A stretch of DNA of 64,000 nucleotides, from assembly GCF_029894425.1 (NCBI RefSeq), contig NZ_JARXYJ010000001.1, positions 4,960,001-5,024,000 of the forward strand. The letters are read 5' to 3'. Shown piece after piece: positions 1 to 10,474 of the stretch. Numbering within the stretch: position 1 is the first letter of the stretch; the number at the start of each line of letters is the position of its first letter. Position numbers and translations under genes: made by a program. The stretch comes from Streptomyces sp. SAI-127 (GTDB taxonomy: Bacteria > Actinomycetota > Actinomycetes > Streptomycetales > Streptomycetaceae). The notes under the pieces are model-generated. The model saw only the letters and a list, made by a program, of their open reading frames with translations. It ran no database searches and had not been told where the DNA came from.

Positions 1-1
1 C

Positions 2-943
2 GACACCTACTACTACGAGGTCCGCGCCTACGACAAGGCCGGCAACGAGTCGGGCGGCACCCCCGACCAGGCCGCGGTGACCGCCGACCGGACCGCACCT
101 GCGGCGGCCACCGGGGCGACGGCGCTGGGCACCACGGCGGGCAACTCGGTGACGTGGCAGGCGTCCTCGTCCACGGACGTCGACCACTACGAGGTGTGGG
201 GCGCGCCCGTGGGACAGTCCGACCCCGACGGGCCCCATCCGGTCTGGGGTATCTCCTGGACGGACGTGACGGCGGACGCCGGGACGGCGTACGCGTACAA
301 GGTGCAGGCCGTCGACACGGCCGGGAACTTCGCGCCGGTCTCCGACCCGGCCACCGTCACCCGTCCCGTCGCCTCGGCGGTGCCCGCCCCGACCGGAGTC
401 ACCGGCACGCCCGCCGACGCGTCCACCGAGGTGACGTGGACGCCGGCCGACGCCACCGGCTACCGCGTCTACCGCCGTACCGACGTCAACGGCGCCTGGA
501 GCCTGGTGGGCACCGCGTCCGGCACGTCGTACGAGGACACCTCCGCCCCGAAGGGCAAGGCCTTCTACTACGTGGCCGCCGTCGACGCCCAGGGCGCCGA
601 CTCGGTGCCCTCCACCGAGGTCACCGTCGACCGGCTCACCCCGGCCACCGCGACCGGCCCGGCCGCGCCGAAGCTGACCCTGGTCACGAACGGGGTGCCG
701 GCGCGCTCCCCCATCCAGGTCACGGCAGCTCCCGGCACGGGTGACGAGGGACGCGTCCTGAAGGGCTATTCGTGGGAGATCTCGGGCGCCTGCGGATCCA
801 GCGGCACCCAGTTCTCCACCACCGGCACCCTCTCCTGGACGGCCCCCTGGAACGGCCCCTGCGTCGCCGAGGTGTACGCCGTGGACGCCTACGGCCGCCA
901 GGGCACGCAGAGCGCCTCGGTGGAGTTCTTCAGCGGCCGCTGA
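2..943 (+). CDS. Fibronectin type III domain protein, C-terminal part (5' end outside window)
   Basis: The reading frame is open to the left edge, so this is the 3' part of a larger gene; the GTG at 77 lies inside a repeat and is not a convincing start. The visible 313 residues hold two to three fibronectin type III-like modules with the usual pattern (DVDHYEVWG, TAYAYKVQAVDTAGN, ATGYRVYRRTD, KAFYYVAAVDAQG), followed by a beta-rich tail with a Cys pair near residues 265-285. Such modules are common on secreted Streptomyces hydrolases and cell-surface proteins, but the catalytic part, if any, is not in the window. It converges on the hspR end of the heat-shock operon across a strong palindromic terminator. 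Function beyond 'extracellular, FN3-containing' cannot be given. Confidence 0.85.
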   Translation, partial: DTYYYEVRAYDKAGNESGGTPDQAAVTADRTAPAAATGATALGTTAGNSVTWQASSSTDVDHYEVWGAPVGQSDPDGPHPVWGISWTDVTADAGTAYAYKVQAVDTAGNFAPVSDPATVTRPVASAVPAPTGVTGTPADASTEVTWTPADATGYRVYRRTDVNGAWSLVGTASGTSYEDTSAPKGKAFYYVAAVDAQGADSVPSTEVTVDRLTPATATGPAAPKLTLVTNGVPARSPIQVTAAPGTGDEGRVLKGYSWEISGACGSSGTQFSTTGTLSWTAPWNGPCVAEVYAVDAYGRQGTQSASVEFFSGR

Positions 944-978
944 CGCACCGCCGCTGACGGCGCATGAAGAAACATGCG

Positions 979-1010
979 GAAGGGGCCCGGAGAGATCTCC
1001 GGGCCCCTTC
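979..1010. terminator. Bidirectional hairpin terminator
   Basis: Two 15-base arms (GAAGGGGCCCGGAGA and its complement) are separated by only 2 bases. The hairpin sits between the convergent FN3 gene and hspR and should serve both. Confidence 0.8.
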
Positions 1011-1032
1011 TCGTGGCTTCTCGTGGCTGTGC

Positions 1033-1479
1033 CTAGTCCTTGGCCCGCTTGGGCCGCCACACCACCAGCGCGCTGGTCTGCTGGACCTCCTGGTACGGCA
1101 CCAGGTCACGGCGGTACGACGCGTGCACCGCCGCCTCGCGCTGCTGCATGGCCGCCGCGGCCCCCTCGACGGCGGCCTGGAGCTCGGCCACCCTCGACTG
1201 GAGCGCGGCGACCTGGTTCTCCAGTTCGATGATGCGCTTGATGCCGGCGAGGTTGATGCCCTCGTCCTGCGACAACTGCTGGACGGTGCGCAGCAGTTCG
1301 ATGTCGCGGGCCGAGTAGCGCCGGCCCCGGCCCGCGGTGCGGTCCGGTGACACCAGGCCCAGACGGTCGTACTGGCGCAGTGTCTGCGGGTGCAGGCCGG
1401 AGAGCTGGGCCGCCACCGAGATGACGTAGACCGGGGTCTCCTCGGTCAGTTCATACGGGTTGCGTCGACGGCCGTCCAT
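1033..1479 (-). CDS. hspR: Heat shock repressor HspR (MerR family)
   Basis: MerR-family repressor of the actinobacterial heat-shock regulon; HspR binds HAIR operators with DnaK as co-repressor. The N-terminal winged-helix DNA-binding domain is clear (VAAQLSGLHPQTLRQYDRLG, then GRGRRYSARDIELL), followed by a coiled-coil-like stretch (ENQVAALQSRVAELQAAVEG) and a basic tail. I chose the ATG at 1479 (MDGRRRNPYEL, 148 residues); a TTG three codons upstream overlaps the dnaJ stop and is the alternative. It is the last gene of dnaK-grpE-dnaJ-hspR, so it autoregulates through the HAIR sites upstream of dnaK. Confidence 0.95.
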   Translation of the reverse strand: MDGRRRNPYELTEETPVYVISVAAQLSGLHPQTLRQYDRLGLVSPDRTAGRGRRYSARDIELLRTVQQLSQDEGINLAGIKRIIELENQVAALQSRVAELQAAVEGAAAAMQQREAAVHASYRRDLVPYQEVQQTSALVVWRPKRAKD

Positions 1480-1484
1480 CTCGA

Positions 1485-2666
1485 TCAAGCTCCCTTCGCG
1501 GCCTGGAACAGCTCCGCCCGTGGATCCTCACCCACGGTCGCCTCGCGATACGCCTCGAGCGCGTCACGAGCCTTCCCCGACAGCTCGGTCGGGACACTCA
1601 CCTCGACGGTGACCAGCAGATCGCCCCGGGTGCCGTCCTTGCGGACCGCGCCCTTGCCCCGCGCCCGCATGGTGCGGCCGTTGGGCGTGCCCGGGGGCAG
1701 TTTCAGCGTCACCGAAGGGCCGCCCAGCGTCGGCACCCTGACCTCGCCGCCGAGCGCCGCCTCCGAGAAGGTCACCGGGACCGTCACCGTGAGGTTGTCG
1801 CCCTTGCGGCCGAAGACGGGGTGCGTGTCGACGTGCACGGTGACGTACAAGTCGCCCGCGGGGCCGCCGCGTTCACCGGGCGCCCCCTTTCCGCGCAGCC
1901 GGATCCGCTGGCTGTCCGACACCCCGGCCGGGATGCGGACCTGCATGGTGCGGGAGGACTTCGCCCGCCCGGAACCCTTGCAGATCTCACAGGGGTTCTC
2001 CGCGATCAGGCCGCGACCCTTGCAGTCCGGGCAGGGGTCCGTGAGGGAGAACCCTCCGCCGGAGCCCCTCGCCACCTGGCCGGTGCCCACGCACGTCGGG
2101 CACACGCGCGGGTTGCCGTTGGCGTCGCCGGTGCCCGAGCAGGCCTTGCAGGGGGCCTGCGAGGACATCCTGAGCGGGACCGTCGCGCCCTCGATCGCCT
2201 CGGTGAAGCTGAGGGTGACCTCGGTGTCGATGTCCTGGCCGCGCCTGGGCTGGACGCGCGTAGTTCCGGAGCTGCCCCGGTTGAACAGGCCCCCGAAGAC
2301 GTCTCCGAGTCCGCCGCCGAAGCCGCCGGCTCCCTGGCCCCCGCCCTGGGCGCCGCCTCCGAAGAGGTCGCCCAGGTCGAAGTTGAAGGAGCCGCCCGCG
2401 CCGCCCGGCCCCGGGCGGAAGCCGCCGTTGCCGAACAGGGCGCGGGCCTCGTCGTACTCCTTGCGCTTCTTGGGGTCACCGAGGATGTCGTTCGCCTCGG
2501 AGATCTCCTTGAAGCGCTCCTCGGCCTTGGTGTTGCCCTTGTTGGCGTCCGGGTGGAACTCGCGGGCGAGCTTCCGGTACGCCTTCTTGATCTCGGCCTC
2601 GGTGGCGTCCTTGGGGACGCCGAGGACCTTGTAGTAGTCCTTCTCGATGAAGTCCTTGGTGCTCAT
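1485..2666 (-). CDS. dnaJ: Chaperone DnaJ
   Basis: Hsp40 co-chaperone of DnaK, 393 residues. Domains in order: a J-domain with the HPD motif (LAREFHPDANKG, about residue 38), a long Gly/Phe-rich linker (residues 85-130), a zinc-binding domain with four CxxCxGxG-type repeats (CKACSGTG, CPTCVGTG, CPDCKGRG, CEICKGSG, residues about 170-235), and the C-terminal substrate-binding domains. Full length for the family. Its stop lies next to the hspR start, and the gene begins 45 bases after grpE within the heat-shock operon. Confidence 0.97.
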   Translation of the reverse strand: MSTKDFIEKDYYKVLGVPKDATEAEIKKAYRKLAREFHPDANKGNTKAEERFKEISEANDILGDPKKRKEYDEARALFGNGGFRPGPGGAGGSFNFDLGDLFGGGAQGGGQGAGGFGGGLGDVFGGLFNRGSSGTTRVQPRRGQDIDTEVTLSFTEAIEGATVPLRMSSQAPCKACSGTGDANGNPRVCPTCVGTGQVARGSGGGFSLTDPCPDCKGRGLIAENPCEICKGSGRAKSSRTMQVRIPAGVSDSQRIRLRGKGAPGERGGPAGDLYVTVHVDTHPVFGRKGDNLTVTVPVTFSEAALGGEVRVPTLGGPSVTLKLPPGTPNGRTMRARGKGAVRKDGTRGDLLVTVEVSVPTELSGKARDALEAYREATVGEDPRAELFQAAKGA

Positions 2667-2711
2667 CCTCGACGCGCCCCCTTTCCGGTGTCCCGATGGT
2701 TCTCTTCGACC

Positions 2712-3355
2712 TCAGCCCTCCTCAGGGCCGTTGTCCTTGTCGTCGCCGGCCTCGGATCCGTCCTCGGCCTTGACCGTCTGCGCACCCGGCTGCGGTTCGG
2801 CCACGGCCACCCGCGCGGGGCGGATGGTGCGCTCGCCGATGCGATACCCAGGCTGCAGAATCGCCACGCACGTCGTCTCGGTGACATCGGGCGCGTAACT
2901 GTGCATCAAGGCCTCGTGGATCGTCGGGTCGAAGGGCTCGCCCTCCTTGCCGAACTGCTGCAGGCCCATCTTCGCCGCGACGGTCTCCAGGGACTCCGCG
3001 ACGGACTTGAACCCGCCGAGAAGTTCACCGTGTTCCCGCGCGCGGCCGATGTCGTCGAGCACGGGCAGGAGTTCGGTCAGGAGGTTCGCGATGGCGATCT
3101 CCTTGACCGTGATCCGGTCCCGCTCCACACGGCGGCGGTAGTTCTGGAACTCGGCCTGGAGCCGCTGGAGGTCCGCGGTGCGCTCTTCGAGCGCCTTGCG
3201 CACCTGGTCCAGCTGGGCCGTCAGGCCGGCGATCTGGGCACTTGCGTCCCCGGCCGGGGCCGCCCCTTCCTCGGGGGCGGCCTTCGGCTCGGCGTCGTCG
3301 GGGGTGGCGCCGGAGGGGACGTCGGGCTTCTCGTCGAAGCCCGGGGTCTCCTCCG

Positions 3356-3359
<4 letters not shown>
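2712..3359 (-). CDS. grpE: Nucleotide exchange factor GrpE
   Basis: Releases ADP from DnaK. The 215-residue protein has an acidic low-complexity N-terminus (residues 1-40), a long coiled coil ([20 protein letters not shown] and on through the basic RRRVERDR segment), and the C-terminal beta domain with a GrpE signature-like stretch ([18 protein letters not shown], then [20 protein letters not shown]). The GTG start at 3359 overlaps the dnaK stop as GTGA, so translation is probably coupled. The acidic C-tail ending in [10 protein letters not shown] is typical of Streptomyces GrpE. Confidence 0.95.
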
Positions 3360-5203
<1,844 letters not shown>

Positions 5204-5222
5204 GGTTGATTCCTCCAGCTGA

Positions 5223-5243
5223 CTTGAGTGGAACGGACTCAAG
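5223..5243. promoter_or_regulatory. HAIR operator 1 (perfect)
   Basis: The sequence is CTTGAGT-N7-ACTCAAG, an exact match to the HspR-associated inverted repeat. It lies 20-40 bases upstream of the dnaK start and overlaps the proposed -10 region, the expected place for repression. Confidence 0.93.
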
Positions 5244-5270
5244 TGTGCACGACCGCCCCGGCTCGGTCAA
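5242..5270 (-). promoter_or_regulatory. Candidate dnaK operon promoter
   Basis: On the minus strand TTGACC and CACACT are separated by 17 bases, a plausible vegetative-sigma promoter. The -10 box is overlapped by HAIR 1 and the -35 box lies just inside HAIR 2, so HspR bound at either site would block it. The boxes were found by eye only. Confidence 0.55.
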
Positions 5271-5274
5271 CAGA

Positions 5275-5295
5275 CCTGAGTCGTACGGGCTCAAC
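5275..5295. promoter_or_regulatory. HAIR operator 2 (imperfect)
   Basis: CCTGAGT-N7-GCTCAAC matches the HAIR consensus at 11 of 14 half-site positions with the same 7-base spacer. It lies 52 bases from HAIR 1, centre to centre. Streptomyces dnaK promoters are known to carry several HspR-binding repeats, so a second weaker site is expected. Confidence 0.7.
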
Positions 5296-5297
5296 TC

Positions 5298-6329
5298 TTA
5301 TCCGTTCCTTACACGCAACTGGGTCGTGACCTGCGGCGATACCCGGCGCGGCGCCAGGTTGGACTTCACGTTCGGCTTGACGCGAAGCAGTACGAGCACG
5401 ACGACCAGGGCGATCCCGGCGACCCACAGGGCCGCGGTCGCGGCGATCCACCCGAGGTGCACGAGGGCCCCGACGAGTACCCCGCCGAAGGCCGCGACAC
5501 CCAGGACGACGGACGCCCCCTGCGGAGTGAGCCCGAGCCGTCGCAGCCGGTGGGCGAGATGGTCGGGGGCGGCACGCAGCAGCGGCCGCCCAGACAGCCC
5601 GCGGGCGAGCACGACGAGTACGACGTCGGCGGCCACCACCACGTTCAGCGCGAACAACACCCCCGCACCGGAGCCGAGTTCCTGCCCCGCGCGGGTCGCC
5701 ACGGCCGCGGAGGCCAGCACGAACCCGGTGAACAGGGCCCCGCACGCGCCGAGTCCCACCCGCGCCGGATGCCAGTTGTGCATCAGGAACCCGGTCAGCG
5801 CGGCGGCCAGCACGCTCAGCAGGACGGCCACCCCGTCCATCACCCCGGCCGCCGCACAGGCCCCGGCCCCGAAGGCGGTGACGACCCCGACGGTCCCGGC
5901 GAGCCCGTCGGCGTGGTCCAGCGCCTTGAACCCGAGGGCGACGAAGACGATCCAGCCGGCCGCGAGCAGCCCGGCGGGCACCCCCGTCTGCTCGTACGGC
6001 ACGACACACACCGCCGCCACCGCCGTACCGCCCACGAGGAACCGCGCCTTGACCCGCCGTACGTCGGCGACGAGCCCAAGGAGGGCGACGGCGGCCCCGG
6101 CGACGAGCAGCCGCGTGACCTCGGGCCCCAGGGGGGTGACCCCCTTCCAGTCCCCGACCGCCGCGACCAGACAGGTGGCGGCGACCACCGCCACGCCGCC
6201 GGACAGCGGCATGGGTCGCCGCCATCGCCGGTCGACGATCCCGAGACGCAGGGCGACCACCCGCAGCACGGCGGTGAGCACGGCGGCGAGGAGCAGGGCG
6301 GAGGTGGCGGCGAGGATCCCGTAGAGCAC
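5298..6329 (-). CDS. MraY/WecA-like glycosyl transferase family 4 membrane protein
   Basis: Polytopic membrane protein of 343 residues with about ten hydrophobic segments. Family features of polyprenyl-phosphate phospho-sugar transferases are visible: RRWRRPMPLSGGVAV near residue 35, an Asp-rich motif in altered form (KALDHADGLAGTVG, normally DNxDGLAG), and an APDHLAHRLRRLGL loop resembling the HxxHR-type nucleotide-sugar loop. These enzymes move a sugar-1-phosphate from a UDP-sugar to a lipid carrier in envelope polymer synthesis. The His in HADGLAG in place of the usual Asn is a deviation, so activity is not certain. It reads toward the dnaK promoter and ends just upstream of HAIR 2. The start is a GTG with a weak ribosome site. 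Confidence 0.75.
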   Translation of the reverse strand: MLYGILAATSALLLAAVLTAVLRVVALRLGIVDRRWRRPMPLSGGVAVVAATCLVAAVGDWKGVTPLGPEVTRLLVAGAAVALLGLVADVRRVKARFLVGGTAVAAVCVVPYEQTGVPAGLLAAGWIVFVALGFKALDHADGLAGTVGVVTAFGAGACAAAGVMDGVAVLLSVLAAALTGFLMHNWHPARVGLGACGALFTGFVLASAAVATRAGQELGSGAGVLFALNVVVAADVVLVVLARGLSGRPLLRAAPDHLAHRLRRLGLTPQGASVVLGVAAFGGVLVGALVHLGWIAATAALWVAGIALVVVLVLLRVKPNVKSNLAPRRVSPQVTTQLRVRNG

Positions 6330-6470
6330 AAGCCCAAATTAGCGGTGTATGCACCAATTCATCACGAATAACACGATCGGGTTTTAAGGTAACCCTCAGC
6401 GATTCAGATCACCCTGTGCCCGGCTACAGTGCGGCAGAAGATGGGGGTAGTCTCAGACGGACTGCATAAG

Positions 6471-6484
6471 TTACCGCTTAGTAA
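6471..6484. promoter_or_regulatory. TTAC-N6-GTAA inverted repeat upstream of the Fe-S oxidoreductase
   Basis: TTACCGCTTAGTAA lies 41 bases upstream of the start of the 6525 gene, in the only AT-richer stretch of that intergenic region. The geometry resembles TetR-family operators; no regulator is adjacent. Confidence 0.3.
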
Positions 6485-6524
6485 TCTCGCTCGTAGAACC
6501 CTCGCAGGCCCGAGGAGCCCCGAA

Positions 6525-8807
6525 ATGCAACTCGCCGCGATCATCGTGTCGCTGGTACTGACCGTGGTCGGCGTGGCACTGCTCGCACGCGCCATCGGCC
6601 AGTTCGTCCGGTACTTCAAGCTGGGCCAGCCCGTGCCCGCCGGAAGCAGGACCGACAACCCCTACGCCCGCAGTGTGACGCTGGTGAAGGAGTTCCTCGG
6701 CCACACCCGGATGAACCGGTGGGGCATCGTCGGCTTCGCCCACTGGTTCGTGGCGGTCGGCTTCCTGACGCTGCCGCCGACCCTCGCGCAGGCGTTCGGC
6801 CAGCTCTTCAAGGCCGACTGGGTGCTGCCGGTCATCGGCGAGTTCCTGCCGTTCGAGATGTACATCGAGTTCATCGGTGTCATGACCGTGCTCGGCATCG
6901 CCGCGCTCATCGTGATCCGCCTGCTGAGCCTGCCCTCCCGCCCCGGCCGCAAGTCCCGCTTCGCGGGCTCCAAGGCGGGTCAGGCGTACTTCGTCGAGTA
7001 CGTCATCCTCACCATCGGCCTCGCCATCTACGTGCTGCGCGGCCTCGAGGGCGCGCTGCACCACGTGGAGGGCTACGAGGCCGGGTACTTCGCCTCGTAC
7101 CCGCTGGTGCTGGCCTTCAAGGGCCTGAGCGTCTCCGCGCTGCAGAACCTCGTCTACCTCGTCGCGACGATCAAGATCGGCACGTCCTTCGTGTGGATGA
7201 TCGTCGTCTCTCTCAACACCAACATGGGTGTGGCCTGGCACCGCTTCCTGGCCTTCCCGAACATCTGGTTCAAGCGCAACGCGGACGGTTCCACCGCCCT
7301 GGGTGCCCTCCAGCCGATGACGTCCGGCGGCAAGCCGATCGACTTCACCGACCCCGGTGACGACGACGTCTTCGGCGTCTCCCAGGTCGAGCAGTTCTCC
7401 TGGAAGGGCCTGCTGGACTTCTCCACCTGCACCGAGTGCGGCCGCTGCCAGTCGCAGTGCCCCGCGTGGAACACCGGCAAGCCGCTCTCCCCCAAGCTCC
7501 TGATCATGTCCCTGCGCGACCACGCGCACGCCAAGGCCCCGTACCTGCTGGCCGGCGGCGGCAAGACCATGGAGGGCGAGGAGAAGGCGTCCGAGGAGCA
7601 GCTGGCCGGTGTGCCCGCGTCCGCCCTCGCCGAGGCCGAGCGCCCGCTGATCGGCACCGCCGACGAGAACGGCGTCATCGACCCGGACGTCCTGTGGTCC
7701 TGCACCACCTGCGGCGCCTGCGTCGAGCAGTGCCCCGTCGACATCGAGCACGTCGACCACATCGTCGACATGCGCCGCTACCAGGTGATGATCGAGAGCG
7801 CGTTCCCGTCCGAGGCGGGCACCATGCTCAAGAACCTGGAGAAGAAGGGCAACCCCTGGGGCCTGGCGAAGAAGCAGCGCCTGGAGTGGCTCAAGGAGGT
7901 CGAGTTCGAGGTCCCGGTCGTCGGCCAGGACATCGAGGACCTCACCGAGGTCGAGTACCTGTACTGGGTCGGCTGCGCCGGTGCCCTGGAGGACCGGGCC
8001 AAGAAGACCACGAAGGCCTTCGCCGAGCTGCTCCACATCGCGGGCGTCAAGTTCGCGATCATGGGCGGCGACGAGAAGTGCACCGGTGACTCGGCCCGCC
8101 GCCTCGGCAACGAGCCCCTGTTCCAGGAGCTCGGCATGGAGAACGTCATGGCGCTGAACATGGCGTTCGGCGAGGAGCTCGACGACGACGGGAAGGTGGT
8201 CCCGGAGTCCGCCAAGCCGAAGTCGGCCAAGAAGATCGTCGCGACCTGCCCGCACTGCCTCAACACCATCGGCAACGAGTACCCGCAGCTCGGCGGCGAC
8301 TACGAGGTCATCCACCACACCCAGCTGCTCCAGCACCTGGTGGACGAGGGCAAGCTGGTCCCGGTCACGCCGGTCGAGGGCATCATCACCTACCACGACC
8401 CGTGCTACCTGGGCCGCCACAACAAGATCTACACACCGCCGCGCGAGATCATCGCCAACGTCCCGGGCCTGCGGAACGAGGAGATGCACCGCCACAAGGA
8501 GCGCGGCTTCTGCTGTGGCGCCGGTGGCGCGCGGATGTGGATGGAGGAGCGGATCGGCAAGCGCATCAACAACGAGCGTGTCGACGAAGCCCTTTCGCTG
8601 AACCCCGACATCGTGTCGACGGCCTGCCCGTTCTGCCTGGTGATGCTCACGGACTCCGTGAACGGCAAGAAGAACGACGGCAAGGCCAAGGAGTCCATCC
8701 AGGTCGTGGATGTCGCCCAGTTGCTGCTGGAGTCCGTGCGGACCCCGGTCGACCCGGAGGACGCGGCGGAGACGGCGAACGAGCCGGAACCCGAGCCGGT
8801 GAAGTAG
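6525..8807 (+). CDS. Membrane Fe-S oxidoreductase (heterodisulfide reductase/CCG-domain type)
   Basis: A 760-residue fusion of a membrane cytochrome-like N-terminus (about five hydrophobic segments, residues 1-250, resembling nitrate reductase gamma/HdrE) with a soluble iron-sulfur part. Two 4Fe-4S cluster motifs are present (CTECGRCQSQCP near residue 305 and CTTCGACVEQCP near 390). Two cysteine-rich CCG domains follow (CPHCLNT; ERGFCCGAGGARMW; CPFCLVML). The family is usually proposed to pass electrons between quinols and soluble acceptors. The start is the ATG at 6525 preceded by GAGGAG; upstream in-frame codons lack a ribosome site. A hairpin terminator with a T-run follows. Conserved in Streptomyces, exact electron partners unknown. 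Confidence 0.9.
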   Translation: MQLAAIIVSLVLTVVGVALLARAIGQFVRYFKLGQPVPAGSRTDNPYARSVTLVKEFLGHTRMNRWGIVGFAHWFVAVGFLTLPPTLAQAFGQLFKADWVLPVIGEFLPFEMYIEFIGVMTVLGIAALIVIRLLSLPSRPGRKSRFAGSKAGQAYFVEYVILTIGLAIYVLRGLEGALHHVEGYEAGYFASYPLVLAFKGLSVSALQNLVYLVATIKIGTSFVWMIVVSLNTNMGVAWHRFLAFPNIWFKRNADGSTALGALQPMTSGGKPIDFTDPGDDDVFGVSQVEQFSWKGLLDFSTCTECGRCQSQCPAWNTGKPLSPKLLIMSLRDHAHAKAPYLLAGGGKTMEGEEKASEEQLAGVPASALAEAERPLIGTADENGVIDPDVLWSCTTCGACVEQCPVDIEHVDHIVDMRRYQVMIESAFPSEAGTMLKNLEKKGNPWGLAKKQRLEWLKEVEFEVPVVGQDIEDLTEVEYLYWVGCAGALEDRAKKTTKAFAELLHIAGVKFAIMGGDEKCTGDSARRLGNEPLFQELGMENVMALNMAFGEELDDDGKVVPESAKPKSAKKIVATCPHCLNTIGNEYPQLGGDYEVIHHTQLLQHLVDEGKLVPVTPVEGIITYHDPCYLGRHNKIYTPPREIIANVPGLRNEEMHRHKERGFCCGAGGARMWMEERIGKRINNERVDEALSLNPDIVSTACPFCLVMLTDSVNGKKNDGKAKESIQVVDVAQLLLESVRTPVDPEDAAETANEPEPEPVK

Positions 8808-8843
8808 GAGCCGGTGAAGTAGCGGTCATACGACGGTGCTTTT

Positions 8844-8886
8844 CGGCGCCCTCGGGTCCCACTGGGCCCGGGGGCGCCGCGTTTTT
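8844..8886 (+). terminator. Rho-independent terminator of the Fe-S oxidoreductase gene
   Basis: CGGCGCCC and GGGCGCCG arms enclose a G/C-rich loop, followed by GTTTTT. Confidence 0.75.
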
Positions 8887-8897
8887 CAGGTCTCCGC

Positions 8898-9414
8898 TCA
8901 GAAGTGGGTGGCGATCCCGAAGACCCGCCGGAGCTGAGCCATGTCGTGCCGGTCGCGCTCCGAGGGGCTCGTACCCGTGGTGGAAGTAGACCTGCTGCTC
9001 GGCGGACAGACACGGAACGGTCGTCCCGCCGACGGTCCCCGTCACAAAACAGGAGGCCGGATAGCCGAAGGGCCGCTCCGGCTCCCCGGACGCCTGCACG
9101 GCGGAGCCGTCCTCGGCGAAGACCAGCGGATGCAGATCGATCTCCCGCCCGTCGGGGGCGGTGAGCACGAACCGGACCGGCCGCCAGTCCAGGCTTTCCA
9201 CGAACCCGTCGGCGGCCAGCGCCGCCACGACGGACGGCTCCTGCTCCTGCCGGTGCATCAGATCCAGGTCACGGTGATCCCGGGTCCGCCTGCCGACCAG
9301 CGCGTCGATCCCCCAGCCGCCACCGACCCAGACCTCCGCGCCGGCCCGCCGCAACAGGTCCAGGACATGCAGCACATCGTCAGCGTCCACCGCTCGCCCG
9401 CCCTCAGCTCTCAT
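8898..9414 (-). pseudogene. Aminoglycoside/lincosamide-type nucleotidyltransferase, frameshifted near its 3' end
   Basis: The first 150 residues read well as a small nucleotidyltransferase of the LinA/Lnu-like group (VWVGGGWGIDALVGRRTRDH then DLDLMHR, the GG...D-x-D pattern), ending in QQVYFHHGYEP. After that the frame becomes low-quality Pro/Arg sequence running to 8647. Skipping one C in the run at 8964-8967 restores a natural ending, SERDRHDMAQLRRVFGIATHF-stop, at 8898. I therefore annotate the gene to 8898 with a one-base insertion; it may be a real mutation or a sequencing error. The start overlaps the end of the 9404 gene by 11 bases. The substrate is unknown. Confidence 0.75.
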
Positions 9415-10369
9415 CGATACTCCGGCCCGCCACCAGCATGTACGTCAGCACCAGGAGCCCGAAGCCGCCCGCCCCGAGGAGCCCCTCCGCCACGCTCACC
9501 TCGTCGCCCAGCAGCAAGGGGCGCCAGCCGGCGAAGACCGCGGTGATCAGGACGGCGTACACCGTCTGGACCGGCGCGGACCAGGCCAGCTCCTGAAGGG
9601 CCCGGGGGCCCGGCGTGAAGGTGAAGAGCAGGGCGAAAACGCCGACGGTGACCATGGCCAGCACGAACGCGAGCAGCGCGTCCCGGCCGTTCGCCCCGTC
9701 CGGGAACGCCTCCCAGCGCCCCGCGGCGAGCGTCCGCAGGTCCTCGCGCTCATGGACGTACCCGCCGAGTTCCGGCGCCGACCGGGCCCACAGCACCTCC
9801 ACCTCGGTACCGGCGCGCGGCTCGTCGTGGGTGTACGCGCGTGTGGCGAGCCGTGCGGGGCCGTCCGGTACGGCGATCACCAGACGGGACATGTATCCCC
9901 GTACGACGTCCTCGCTCAGGTCCGCGCGGACCGCCCGCGGACGCTCCACCACCCTCGCCGTGCTCACCTCGGCGCCCGCGTCCCGCAGTTCGGCCACCCG
10001 TTCGTTCGCCGCCGTGGCCGTCATGAGCCCGACGAAGAGGGCACCGCACGCGAAGGTCACCAGCAGCCAGACGGCACCGCCGCGGGCCCGGATCCAGCCC
10101 GCCGAGTCGAAGGAGAACCCCAGCGCCTCCTCGAGAGCGCCGCCGGACCCGGACTTCTCCAGGACCACACGCGCGGACCCGCGCCGCAGTCCCCACAGCG
10201 CCCCCGCCCGCAGCACCGCGCATCCGGCCGCGACCGCGCCCCACACCAGCGGCCCCGTCCACGGCCGGGGCGTGGACGCCACTCCCAGCAGCCACCAGCA
10301 GGCCACCGCCGCCGCGACCCACCCCACCAGCCCGCCCAGCCGGACCGTCCAGACCAGCGCGAACCGCAC
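9404..10369 (-). CDS. Membrane protein of unknown function (DUF3592-like)
   Basis: The 321-residue protein has paired hydrophobic segments at the N-terminus (residues 8-60), one near 100-120 (VWLLVTFACGALFVGLM) and two at the C-terminus, flanking a soluble central domain (residues 125-215). That domain has the beta-rich look of DUF3592-type proteins (AEVSTARVVERPRAV, PRAGTEVEVLWA). No catalytic motif is seen. It is followed by the nucleotidyltransferase with an 11-base overlap, so the two are probably co-transcribed. A 9-base inverted repeat lies in the divergent promoter region to the right. Confidence 0.7.
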   Translation of the reverse strand: MRFALVWTVRLGGLVGWVAAAVACWWLLGVASTPRPWTGPLVWGAVAAGCAVLRAGALWGLRRGSARVVLEKSGSGGALEEALGFSFDSAGWIRARGGAVWLLVTFACGALFVGLMTATAANERVAELRDAGAEVSTARVVERPRAVRADLSEDVVRGYMSRLVIAVPDGPARLATRAYTHDEPRAGTEVEVLWARSAPELGGYVHEREDLRTLAAGRWEAFPDGANGRDALLAFVLAMVTVGVFALLFTFTPGPRALQELAWSAPVQTVYAVLITAVFAGWRPLLLGDEVSVAEGLLGAGGFGLLVLTYMLVAGRSIDES

Positions 10370-10429
10370 GCTTTCCGCCTCTCCCCCGTCGACGGCGCAC
10401 GCAGGGCTGTCGCCGTATGTCGAACAAGT

Positions 10430-10460
10430 GCATCATTGCCGGGGTCGTTGTCAATGATGC
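10430..10460. promoter_or_regulatory. Inverted repeat in divergent intergenic region
   Basis: GCATCATTG and CAATGATGC are exact 9-base arms 13 bases apart, in the 105-base gap between two divergent genes. An operator is the simplest reading; a short attenuator hairpin for the rightward gene is possible. Confidence 0.4.
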
Positions 10461-10474
10461 TGACGAGGTGAGCG

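Noticed and set aside
6471..8495. 674-residue minus-strand ORF opposite the Fe-S oxidoreductase
   Set aside because: Antisense shadow; no start site and no domain, whereas the plus strand shows full cysteine cluster motifs.
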